The notes beneath the pieces are model-generated. The model ran no database searches and was not told the DNA's origin. It worked only from the letters and a program-made list of their open reading frames with translations. A stretch of DNA of 64,000 nucleotides from contig CM035444.1 of the NCBI GenBank assembly GCA_020310875.1, positions 112,521,795 to 112,585,794 of the forward strand. Reading direction: 5' to 3'. Of this stretch, positions 30,858-40,049 are shown piece after piece; position 1 is the stretch's first letter; every line of letters starts with the position of its first letter. The translations under genes and the position numbers were made by a program. The stretch comes from Ceratopteris richardii (lineage: Eukaryota > Streptophyta > Polypodiopsida > Polypodiales > Pteridaceae).

Positions 30858-33800
30858 TCATAAGTGAGTCCTACCTTTCCTTACCACAACCTCGAAGTCG
30901 TATTCCATTAGTAAGAGAAACCATCTTACTAATCTACCTGTATTGCATGGCTTGTTTACTAGGTACAACAGTGCCTGATGGTTCGTAAAAAATTTAAACT
31001 TATTTGCAAGCAAATAGTGTCTAAATTTCTTAACTGCATATACCATGCCTAATCCTTCTCGCTCTGTAGTGGTGTAATTCCGTTCAGCCGCATTCAACTG
31101 TCTACTGGCATAGGCAATTGGAAGATCCATATTACCTTCACCAGTAGGTTGTGCAAGCACACATCCAATAGCATAATTGGATGCATCCACGTGAACATGG
31201 AATGGCTTATTCCAATCTGGCGTGGTCAAGATTGGTGCTGAACATAATCTTCGTTTAAGTTCTTGGAAGGAATTCTCACATTCATCCGTCCACTCAAAGT
31301 TAGTCAGAAGTCCGTACATGGGCTTTGCAATGACAGCATATATGTGTATAAATCGTCGGTAATAACCACAGTGCCCCATGAAAGCTTGTACTTCCTTGAC
31401 ATTCTTTGGCCTAGGTAGCTCTGCTATGGCTCTCACTTTTTCTTCGTCGGTAGATATGCCATTCTTTGACACTATGTGTCCTAGAATCTTGCCTTGCCTG
31501 ACCATAAAAACACACTTTTCTAGGTTCAGGCAGACCTGATATTCTCTACATTTGTCAAAGATTTGTCTGAGTTCAGGAATATGGGTTTGTCTAACATTGG
31601 AATGAGCACAGAGATCATCCACATAGACTTCTAAACTCTTTCTTAGGAACTCCTTAAACACATGGCACATCAGCCTCTGGAAGGTAGCTGGTGCGTTGGT
31701 AAGCCCAAATGGCATTACTCTAAAAGCAAAAATGCCCCATTCTGTGGCAAAGGCGGTCTTATGCTGATCCTCTAGAGCTATGGCTACTTGATTGTAACCC
31801 GAAAATCCATCAAGGAAGCTGTACACTTCCTTGCCTGCCACTCTTTCCAAGAGATGTTCTGTGATGGGAAGTGGATAGTTATCTCGAATTGTGGCTGCAT
31901 TAACCTTTTTCAAGTTAATGCACACGCGCAGTTTGCCATTCTTCTTGGGCACCACTACGATGGGTGATACCCACTCAGTGTGCTCAATTTCATAGATAAA
32001 TCCAGCTTCGACCAGTCTATCTATCTCTTCCTTGATTTTAGCAGCGTAATTATCGTTATATGTATAAGGCTTTTGCTTAGAGGGTTTGGCATCTGAGGTC
32101 ATGGGGATAGTGTGTGAGCATATGTCAGGGTCAACACCTTTCAAGTCCTTGTAACTCCAAGCGAATACATCTCTGTATTCTCTTAGCAAGGCAATCAATT
32201 CGTGCTCTTCTTCTTCTGTCAGGTCATGGCCTATGTACGTGCATCTCTCCTCTCCTTCTTCTATGGCCACTACTATTTTCTTGGTAGTTTCTTTGTTATC
32301 ATAGGCCTCTCCTGATTGTGCCTCTCGTTTGGGCATTCTAATCATGACTCTCCTGTCGTCTATCTCATACTTCTTAAAATTTTCTGGAACCTCAAACAAA
32401 GATTCTTCCTCTTCTGGTAAGGCTTCTCTCTTTCTCCGTTTCTTTCCTCCTTCCTTCGGGGTCACATGTGTTGCTAATCTTACGTCATTTGTAACTTCTC
32501 CATGCCTCTGGGGTTGAAATTCTACTTCATGGAAGTATTCCTCATCTGATGCAAATGGAGGATCCATAATGATTGACTCTAGATCGGAGTCACTTGCATC
32601 CTCAAAGGCATCAGGGCTAGGTTCGCATTCTTCTAGAACTGCCTCTCCCATGATTGGCTCTATGGAGAAGACTGAAATGTCATAGCCATCCTCATCACAG
32701 TGAGGTGTCCATTGTTCTTCATGGATGGCTACGTCCATGGTTGCTAAAATTTCTGCCCAGCCATGGGGTTCAAATTCCTCGTCAGGAAAGACTACAGGTG
32801 CATAGGCTGGGTCTTGAATGGGTCTATGAGTTTCTTTCGCACCTGCCTCTCTGGCTTTCTCTCTCTTCTCTTCTTCTATTGCTACCTTGCACATCCATAA
32901 GTGAGTGTCTTCATGCATCCATGAGGATCCAGACCCTATGGAATGCACCGATTCTGTATCCTCTTTGGCTCTATGGATGGGATTCCATTGGATAGGAGGG
33001 ACATCTCTATGAGAATAATCCTTGAGATTGACTTTGGTCGTGACACCTAAGTGTTGCAGGTACAAAGAATTGGTCCCCCAATCCTGCACCACTTGCAACT
33101 GTCGCATAAATGGTCTTCCCAAAATCATCTCATAGGCATGATTTTTGCTGAAGTCACATATAGCAAAACTATGTTCAAACTCGACACCACAAGTGGTGAG
33201 AGTTATTCCTTCTAGCAATCCTAGGGGTCTCTCTATGTGACCATCGGCCATCTGCAATTTCATTCTCGTCGGCCTGAGTGCCGGCTTGCCCCAACGCTTC
33301 CATAAGGAGGTAGTGGCAATTGCAACTCCTGCACCTGAGTCCAAAATTGCCTTCGTGGTGTAGTCCTGGTAGGTGATGGGAAGATAGGTGTTCCCTTCTT
33401 CACCTTCACACATATCCCCTATCTTATCCAAGGGAATTTCTGGCACTGTCCTATGGGATCCTACCTGGGAACGAGGTTTTGCTATCTCTGGTACTTGTTT
33501 GGCTACATGTTTCCATAATTCAGGTCTAACCTTGAGTAGCTCTTCTAACTTGAGATTACACTGCACGTTAGTGTTCTTCACTACCTCTGTGTTCCTAGGT
33601 ATGACTGAGTCGTCGTTCCGTACCATGATTGTGGGTGCTCTCATACATGTGGATTTTGCTTCCCATGGGCCTGTGAAGTGGGGTAGCTCTTGTATGGAAT
33701 TAGACTCAAAGTCCAATCTCTCGTGAGATTGAGTACTCTCATGTTCCCCGTAAATAGATGGGATGTCTTGTGGGAATTGGTCATGTGCATCGTCCACAAG

Positions 33801-36800
33801 TTCAAAAGGAGGGGCGACCTCGCTTTCGTTATCCCATTTGTCTTCTTGAATCTCTCGTAGGAAGTCTGGTGCAAACCGATTCATAGAAGAAGAAGTGTCT
33901 GGCTCTGTAGAATTAGGTACATAAGCTACCTGGGAAGGAGGGCTTATTCTATCGTTGGCTCTTTCCTCGTTCTCATAGATAGCTGGAGCGCAAGCTTCCT
34001 GGGGAGGGTTACTTATTTTATTACTTTTCCGAACAGGCTCATACGCTCCCTGAGAAGGAATGTAGGCAACTTGTGGAGGTACACAAGCTTCCGAGAGAGG
34101 CTCTTGTGCCTTTTGGGGGGGAAGATAAGCTTCTTGAGGAGGCACATGGGCTTCCTGAAGAGGCTTGCTTATCCGTTCTCTTGCCCTTTCCTTTCTTTGA
34201 GGGGCAGGTTCCTTTTCTGATTGTGCCATTAGCCTCTCTATTCGCTCTAGGGAGGGGGAATTGTCTGGTTCCATGAAATTTGGCACATAAGCTTCCGGTG
34301 GGGGATGGGTCATAATTTTACTTACATTCTCCCTTCCTTGATTTTTTTCTTCCTTGGCAGCTCTAGCGATTATTCCCTCTAATTTCTCTAGAAGTCCATC
34401 CAAGTGTAATTGCGTCCTGGCTGAGCCCGAGTAATTGAAAAGGCGACTGGCTTCAAACATAGTCTGAGCCAATGCGACCATTTTCGCGCACAGTTTGGTT
34501 CTTTCTATCTCTAGGTCAGCTCTAGGGTAACACTTGTCATGATCTGTGACATTTGGCCCTTCTTGAATTCTGGCCTGATATGCTTTAAGCATCATGTCTA
34601 TGTCTTCCGGAATGGGATCAGCTAATACTGATCCTACTCTAGGGGGTGGTGGAATCGTATGACGTGGGTTGGAAGGTGGCGGGTCGGAGGGCAATGGCAG
34701 TGGTGGTGATGGGATAGTGTGAGAGGGGGTTTGAGAGGTGATTTCAGTTATCCTAGCTTTGGTTTCTCTTATGCTTTCCTCAAGTTCACTCATCTTTTTA
34801 GCCCATTGTCTTTTCATTCTTTCCCGACTATCTTTCCATGCTCTAGTCCTTTTCTTTGTTACGCTCTCGGTTTCACTAACCTCTGAGCTCTTATCCTGGT
34901 TTACCCCTTGATTCTGCTGCACGGCTTGAGCTCGAGTGACTACCTGTATGGGAGCAGTGGAGGTGACACTTCCTGTGGAATCTACCACTAACCCAATAAC
35001 GTTGATTGGAGTGATTTTTGGCATATTATTAGGATTCTTAGGGCAATCTCGTAAGAGATGTTCTTTTCCACAATCTTGGCAAAAACCTTGGATCGTTACT
35101 GGCTGGGGTTGTGTAGGTGGAGGCAAGGGACAATCACGAATGAGGTGATCTCCTTGACACCGGTAGCATGGACCTCTAGGGAATGGTGGTCGTACCTGCC
35201 TAGGTTGAGGCCTGGGGTTGGGGTTTGCATACATGACGTTCGTGTAATCTGACTCCCAACTAGGTTCACTTGGTTCTTCACTATAGTAAGACTCACCATG
35301 TTCTGGAGACTGCATGTAGTAAGCCTGGGGACTATCGACATGTGTAGAATCAAAGCTATGGTCACTTGGGTCACTTTCTGAGATCAATGGGGTTACTGGT
35401 ACTATGGCCCTATTCAGGTTTTCTTCTGCAACAGCATACTTTACTGGAATCACGTTAGCGGGGTTTGGGGGCTGTTGTGCTAGTACAGGTTGGGGTCTCT
35501 GTTGGGCCTGATATTGTGGTTGGTAGGGTTGTTGGGGTCTAGCATATTGTGGTGGGGGAGGATACTGGTTCTGGTATCTGCCTTGTTGGTAGGGCTGAGG
35601 GTAGGGTTGCCTAACTGCCTGCTTGTTGTATGGGCAATCTTGCGCAGTGTGGTTTGTGTACTTCCGTTCTATAGTGCAGTACTGGCTACTAGGGTTAACT
35701 TGGGGTTGAGCCATAATGGGACAGACGTTCGCCATATGGTCACCACCGCATGTATAGCACCTTTTCACAGGGGCAAACCTTGGGATTTGTTTGCTAGTTA
35801 CACCTAATTTCTGAGCTACCTTTTCGGCAAGTTCCTCAATTGATGTGGATTGCGCGGAAGAGTGACTAGATGCACTATCTGAATCTTTGTAGATTTTGGA
35901 AAGCTCTAGCTCTTCTCCTAGGTTATCTTCAATGTCAATGCACATGCGTACACATTCTTCTATGGTCCTAGGGTCCTTTAGATACACATAAGATCTCAAT
36001 TTCGTACTCAGCAATCCATCAAGGAATAAGGCTACTTGTTTAGCAGATGTGGGTAGCTCCGAAATAGGGCACCTTTCAAGATATTGTCTAAATCTTCTTC
36101 CGGCCAATCTGACAGTCTCTTGGGGGGTCTGTTTGAAGCTGTGAATCAATGAGGAGGTATTGTGTCTTATGCCGCTCTTAGAGAACTCTACAATAAATGC
36201 CTCTAGGAGTTGGTCTATGCTCCTGAACTGACGCTCATCTAATGGCTGAAACCATGTAAGTGCTGTGTTCCTAAGGGTTAGACCGAAGGCATTGTACTGC
36301 GTGAACAGATCTTCCACTTGTTCAGCTCTCAAGACTTGCTTGAACTCCGCCACATGATCATAGGGATCTCCTGTGCCGTCAAAGTAATTCTTCATGGACT
36401 TAACTAGCTGGGGAGGCCTCGGCAGAGGGAATCCATCTACATTTCTTTGGTTCCTGTGGGCTCTAAGCATCTCAGGTTCTACCCTATTCATCTCCGTTCT
36501 CGTTCTTTCTCTGCCCACTGGGTTGGCAAAACTTACTTCTGGTCTCTCTCTACTTCTGTCTCTTTGCGTACCATGAGCTTGGGAAGTTCCAGCCCCAGGG
36601 TGACCATAGGATACATTTGATCTTGGTTGGGGGAAAATAAATTCACCCTTCCAAGTGTAGGCATGCCTATCATTTTCTGTCACCACAAAGATCCGTTCCG
36701 AAGTGTGATCTAAGTAAGTCACTCTACTTGGGCTATCTGGATCCTTAAACTCATAGATCATGATATTTCCTATATCAGTTGGCTGATTGGATTTATACCT

Positions 36801-37304
36801 CCAAAAGGCTTCATCAGTTTCTCGATTGATAAGCAACTCTATGCTCTTGTTGTCTTGGGGTACCCACTCAGGCGTGATAATCCTAGTGAGAACTGATTTA
36901 CCTCGAGGGGTTCTAGGTTCCGCACCCATGTTCCCTTGTTCCAGGTCACTTAAGTCCGCTTCTGAGATTACATTCCCAAAGTCATCTGTCCTATCCGGGT
37001 GACTAGTGACTACATATATAGTTCCTTCCTTGTCCAGGTATGCACCGTTTTCAAACTTGACAGCTGGGTGCTCTAGTCCTATGGATTGGTCAGGGTTTTT
37101 AATCTGGACCATGGATCTTCCTAGGCCGTCCTCATAGATGCTAGCACCTAGCCGGTTGGTCCTAAGATATTCCAGCTGTGTTTTGTAAGGGCCTTCTACC
37201 CTGTACAAATAAGGCACTCCTGAACTTCCCGTAGGTCTGTCCATGCCTTGAGACGTCTCTGACTCACTGGTCTCAGAGCTAGGGTAGTTCGAGTGGTGGC
37301 TCAA
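30858..37304 (-). CDS. Gag, protease, RT and RNase H half of element II gag-pol
   Basis: 2,148 codons. The open frame begins at TTG 37304, just after an in-frame stop; the first ATG is 37244 (residue 21). An uncharacterised N-terminal region (about 30-240) is followed by a retrotransposon gag domain (about 300-465). Three zinc knuckles of the form CX2CX3HX4C lie at 516-528, 713-725 and 742-754, with a Pro/Gln/Tyr-rich stretch between the first two. Next are a conserved GSVLADP block (about 891), PPQEAY-type repeats (about 1045-1105), and retropepsin (LDSGAG with D1322, ILGRPF at about 1394). Reverse transcriptase has D1832 and Y-V-D-D at 1894-1897. RNase H has D2040 and E2083, but FFTNHQAL at 2105-2112 has Asn where the third catalytic Asp is expected. 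It ends at TGA in ...GRTHL(stop)ADHLSRL, where the related copy at 10.8 kb reads through as THLQADH. Confidence 0.93.
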   Translation of the reverse strand: MSHHSNYPSSETSESETSQGMDRPTGSSGVPYLYRVEGPYKTQLEYLRTNRLGASIYEDGLGRSMVQIKNPDQSIGLEHPAVKFENGAYLDKEGTIYVVTSHPDRTDDFGNVISEADLSDLEQGNMGAEPRTPRGKSVLTRIITPEWVPQDNKSIELLINRETDEAFWRYKSNQPTDIGNIMIYEFKDPDSPSRVTYLDHTSERIFVVTENDRHAYTWKGEFIFPQPRSNVSYGHPGAGTSQAHGTQRDRSRERPEVSFANPVGRERTRTEMNRVEPEMLRAHRNQRNVDGFPLPRPPQLVKSMKNYFDGTGDPYDHVAEFKQVLRAEQVEDLFTQYNAFGLTLRNTALTWFQPLDERQFRSIDQLLEAFIVEFSKSGIRHNTSSLIHSFKQTPQETVRLAGRRFRQYLERCPISELPTSAKQVALFLDGLLSTKLRSYVYLKDPRTIEECVRMCIDIEDNLGEELELSKIYKDSDSASSHSSAQSTSIEELAEKVAQKLGVTSKQIPRFAPVKRCYTCGGDHMANVCPIMAQPQVNPSSQYCTIERKYTNHTAQDCPYNKQAVRQPYPQPYQQGRYQNQYPPPPQYARPQQPYQPQYQAQQRPQPVLAQQPPNPANVIPVKYAVAEENLNRAIVPVTPLISESDPSDHSFDSTHVDSPQAYYMQSPEHGESYYSEEPSEPSWESDYTNVMYANPNPRPQPRQVRPPFPRGPCYRCQGDHLIRDCPLPPPTQPQPVTIQGFCQDCGKEHLLRDCPKNPNNMPKITPINVIGLVVDSTGSVTSTAPIQVVTRAQAVQQNQGVNQDKSSEVSETESVTKKRTRAWKDSRERMKRQWAKKMSELEESIRETKARITEITSQTPSHTIPSPPLPLPSDPPPSNPRHTIPPPPRVGSVLADPIPEDIDMMLKAYQARIQEGPNVTDHDKCYPRADLEIERTKLCAKMVALAQTMFEASRLFNYSGSARTQLHLDGLLEKLEGIIARAAKEEKNQGRENVSKIMTHPPPEAYVPNFMEPDNSPSLERIERLMAQSEKEPAPQRKERARERISKPLQEAHVPPQEAYLPPQKAQEPLSEACVPPQVAYIPSQGAYEPVRKSNKISNPPQEACAPAIYENEERANDRISPPSQVAYVPNSTEPDTSSSMNRFAPDFLREIQEDKWDNESEVAPPFELVDDAHDQFPQDIPSIYGEHESTQSHERLDFESNSIQELPHFTGPWEAKSTCMRAPTIMVRNDDSVIPRNTEVVKNTNVQCNLKLEELLKVRPELWKHVAKQVPEIAKPRSQVGSHRTVPEIPLDKIGDMCEGEEGNTYLPITYQDYTTKAILDSGAGVAIATTSLWKRWGKPALRPTRMKLQMADGHIERPLGLLEGITLTTCGVEFEHSFAICDFSKNHAYEMILGRPFMRQLQVVQDWGTNSLYLQHLGVTTKVNLKDYSHRDVPPIQWNPIHRAKEDTESVHSIGSGSSWMHEDTHLWMCKVAIEEEKREKAREAGAKETHRPIQDPAYAPVVFPDEEFEPHGWAEILATMDVAIHEEQWTPHCDEDGYDISVFSIEPIMGEAVLEECEPSPDAFEDASDSDLESIIMDPPFASDEEYFHEVEFQPQRHGEVTNDVRLATHVTPKEGGKKRRKREALPEEEESLFEVPENFKKYEIDDRRVMIRMPKREAQSGEAYDNKETTKKIVVAIEEGEERCTYIGHDLTEEEEHELIALLREYRDVFAWSYKDLKGVDPDICSHTIPMTSDAKPSKQKPYTYNDNYAAKIKEEIDRLVEAGFIYEIEHTEWVSPIVVVPKKNGKLRVCINLKKVNAATIRDNYPLPITEHLLERVAGKEVYSFLDGFSGYNQVAIALEDQHKTAFATEWGIFAFRVMPFGLTNAPATFQRLMCHVFKEFLRKSLEVYVDDLCAHSNVRQTHIPELRQIFDKCREYQVCLNLEKCVFMVRQGKILGHIVSKNGISTDEEKVRAIAELPRPKNVKEVQAFMGHCGYYRRFIHIYAVIAKPMYGLLTNFEWTDECENSFQELKRRLCSAPILTTPDWNKPFHVHVDASNYAIGCVLAQPTGEGNMDLPIAYASRQLNAAERNYTTTEREGLGMVYAVKKFRHYLLANKFKFFTNHQALLYLVNKPCNTGRLVRWFLLLMEYDFEVVVRKGRTHL

Positions 37305-38317
37305 CTGCTGGGCCTAGGACCTAGCAGTGTGGTTGACACTAGCCTCTGAAGATCTAAGGCTTTGTCTCTCCCTTGCTAAATGTCGTCCTGATCTAAGGTT
37401 CATATGCCTAACTAAGGAGCCCAACTCTTGACCCAGAGTACAACCTTGTTGCCGATCAATTGGTATCAGTCACTTGATTCTTTTTAGTTATTTATCGTGT
37501 TTAAGGTCTTGTCTGATGTTATGTCGTCGGAATACTTGAACGTTCTTCGTGCTTTCAGGTTGACCGCTCCACGTTAGATTCTTTTCCTTTATGTTATCGA
37601 CAGTACAGAGATTAAGTTTTTAGCTTGAACTTGAGTTTTTAGGTAGTCTTCAACTTGATAACTGCCTATCGTCGCTCTGACTTACTCCTACCTCTCGTCG
37701 TTCTTAGCCTAAGCTATGAATTGACAAAGGGGGTTAAAAGTGTCCAACCTTTTGTTTCCTGCTCGGTCGCTCTTGAGTGCCCAGGAAATGTGTTCCCAAG
37801 CTCGCACTTACACTTGCTTAGAACGCCTCTCGATGCTCTGTAAGAGTTTCAAAGTTAGCTTTGAAATTTACATTCCAAAGACAGAACCAATTATTTTCAT
37901 TCATGTAGCACAAACACAAACTTGCATAGTGATTTTCAAGAAAACAATCCTAAGGACCCCTGACTTTGATCCCCCTGGGTATGGTCAACTTCAAAATTCC
38001 ATAGCAAATATTCCTGATCTTAATTTAACTATAACCAGTCGATGTTTTTGTTGTACTCCCTGTGAGCTTTCCAACAAAACAAAAATCACGGCAAACGGAT
38101 TTCGTATGAGAAAGTTATGCCGGTTCAGGGTTTTGGGGCTAAAACAGGATTGCGCTCGGTTATCAGGCAAACAGGAATTCTAAAGTTACTTGGGTCGTGT
38201 CCTCGTAATGCAATGCTACACCCTTGTGTTTGTCCCACACTTGGCCAAAATTTAGACCACTACTTTTGCCTTGAAAATTTGACCTAATTTGCCCTTCTAA
38301 CGCGTTCGCAAAGTCTG

Positions 38318-38952
38318 TCGGTCGCGATTGACAGGTCAGTCGCGATTGACGTGTCGATCGCGATTGACAGGTCCATCGTGGCTGTCAGTCGCGATTGACT
38401 GGTCAATCGCGATTGACACGTGGCCGAAAAGTCAATCAATCGTGCTCAAAGGGTCGTTGACTCTGTCGATCGCGATTGATGAGTCGATCGCGATTGACAG
38501 GTCGGTCGCAAGGGTCTGTCGATCGTGGTCAATCAGTCGTTGACTGTGTCGATCGTGATTGACAGAGCCGTCGTGGTCTATCCGTCGTGGTCAAACAGTC
38601 GTTGACTGTGTCGGTCGCGATTGATGAGTCGATCGCGATTGATGACTCGATCGCGATTGACACGTGTCGTGCGTATGATCCGTCAGTCGTGGTCAATCGG
38701 TCGTTGACTCTGTCGGTCGCGATTGACAGAGCCGTCGTGGGTTGTCGATCGCGATTGACGTGTCGATCGCGATTGACAGGTCTGTCCGTCGTGGTTTGTC
38801 GATCGCGATTGACAGAGCGATCGCGATTGACAGAAATCTGTGGAATTTCAAAAAACTAAACACATTTTTGGGAAGCTCTAGGCCTGTAGGTCATGGATAT
38901 GCACTTTGTTTAGCAATTAGAGCAATTTTTCTGTCGGTCGCGATTGACAGAG
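38318..38952 (-). repeat. Leader minisatellite with ATCGCGAT palindrome
   Basis: At least 16 exact copies of CGCGATTGA, mostly inside GTCGATCGCGATTGACAG, plus degenerate copies (TCGTGGTCAATC, TCGTTGACT), lie between the primer site and gag. The array is rich in CpG, and its core ATCGCGAT is a perfect palindrome. The rest of the 2-kb leader (37305-38317 and 38953-39334) has no long frame in element sense. It contains a GATGATGATGATGG / CTTCATC-type tract near 39160-39200. Confidence 0.9.
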
Positions 38953-39275
38953 CTCGGCGACACACAGACAGTTACTCAGATTTCCGTACCTGCGCAGGGT
39001 GCTCGGGACGATGATGCGGCCTGTACCTGCAGAATGCTCACAAAACATGCAAAAAACAGCACATGCAAATTTGCTCTCTCGCTCTCTCTCACAAGTGAAA
39101 TGAGGGAAATGAGGTGGAGATGGGGATATAGTAAAAAAACTGAAAATTTTCGCGATGATGGAGATGGAGGTGGGAGATGGTGATGATGATGATGGAAATG
39201 AAGATGGTAAAGAAAGTAAAAGAAAATCGATGAGAGTGAAGAAAATACCTACAACTCCAACGCGTCAACTCTACG

Positions 39276-39284
39276 TCTTACCAT
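39276..39284 (-). promoter_or_regulatory. Candidate 5' splice site in the leader
   Basis: In element sense GATG|GTAAGA, with the GT at 39281-39280, about 45 bases after the 5' LTR. The surrounding GAGGACGAGCGT...GTGATGGTAAGA is also present in element I (3689-3712), although the rest of the leader has diverged. It could pair with the acceptor at 27626 to make an ORF3 mRNA. Confidence 0.45.
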
Positions 39285-39304
39285 CACACGCTCGTCCTCA
39301 AAGC

Positions 39305-39326
39305 TCGATCCCCGGCAACGGCGCCA
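39305..39326 (-). other. Primer-binding site, tRNA-Asp
   Basis: On the plus strand these 22 bases begin TCGATCCCCGG and end CAACGGCGCCA, identical to the 3' end of plant tRNA-Asp(GUC) as I recall it. In element sense the primer site starts eight bases after the 5' LTR. This primer type is typical of Athila-like gypsy elements. Confidence 0.92.
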
Positions 39327-39334
39327 AAATTTGG

Positions 39335-40049
39335 TGTAGCTCAGTGATGAGTAGCACCTCCTTTAATGTCAACCCGGGAAGACGTGAGGATGGTATGAAG
39401 ACCTCGAGCAAGTGGCGGCACAAGTGCGTGAGTGAGAAGCACACAAGCATGCACACACATACACACACACGCGCACACACGGCAAGACAAAGAGGGAGAA
39501 TCAATGGAGTTCTTTAGATTACTTTCAAAAGCTCTTACAAGTTTGTTTCAATTACAATCTAACCTCAAAAATGAGCTCTCTAGCTCTTTTTATAGTTTTT
39601 GACTAGTTTTGGCCCTGTCCAGACCTAGTGTCCGGCCTAGTTAAAAATTAGGTTCCAGGGCTTATTTGGGGGCTCAAACGAGATCTAAAAAATACGAAAA
39701 TTGGTACGCAACTACTTCTAAGGCTCCTCAAGCTCAAGGACTCCTTGGCTTGCACAAAATGGAGCTGCAAAAATGTGAAATGATATTTACAATGATTGTT
39801 AGTGATAAGAATCACTGTTGTTGTAGGGATTTCTTCTAGTGATCTGCCATACATATCTTCGAGCTCCCTACTTGCTCTTCCTCCCTGCATGTCCATCTCT
39901 TTGATCTGCATTAGTGTCTTGAAAAAATATTGGCCTACTTGCCAGATCTTCTTTGACTGCCCTGTTTGCTTGTGCTGTCCCTTCGCTCTGACTCCCTTCT
40001 TTGACTTTCACGTCTCGTAAGTCCTGGTGTACCAAGACTACTGCCAACA
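39335..40049 (-). repeat. 5' LTR of gypsy element II
   Basis: The 715-bp partner of 22970-23684, with no difference seen on reading. The TATA box is at 39587-39594 (TATAAAAA in element sense). The target duplication CTATG follows at 40050-40054. Confidence 0.97.

Larger units (their letters stand above)
22970..40049 (-). mobile_element. Complete Ty3/gypsy element II, 17,080 bp
   Basis: Two 715-bp LTRs, TGTAGCTCAG...GCCAACA as read on the plus strand, enclose 15,650 bp. Direct repeats CTATG at 22965-22969 and 40050-40054 are the target duplication. Removing the element with one repeat restores the copia C reading frame. Order in element sense: 5' LTR, tRNA-Asp primer site, 2-kb leader with minisatellite, gag-pol frame, 1,361-codon extra ORF, G-rich polypurine tract, 3' LTR. 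The RT and integrase sequences (YIIVATDYLTKWVE, no chromodomain) place it with the non-chromovirus Athila/Tat-like side of plant gypsy elements; I cannot assign a named lineage. The LTRs look identical by reading, so the insertion is recent. Confidence 0.97.

Noticed and set aside
37455..37466. TTGGTATCAGTC, resembling an initiator-Met primer site
   Set aside because: It matches only the first 10 bases, lies inside the element II leader with no LTR next to it, and the real primer site is tRNA-Asp at 39305-39326.
38318..38952. CRISPR-like array
   Set aside because: The units are short, degenerate and nearly contiguous without unique spacers of constant length, in a plant retroelement leader; it is a minisatellite.
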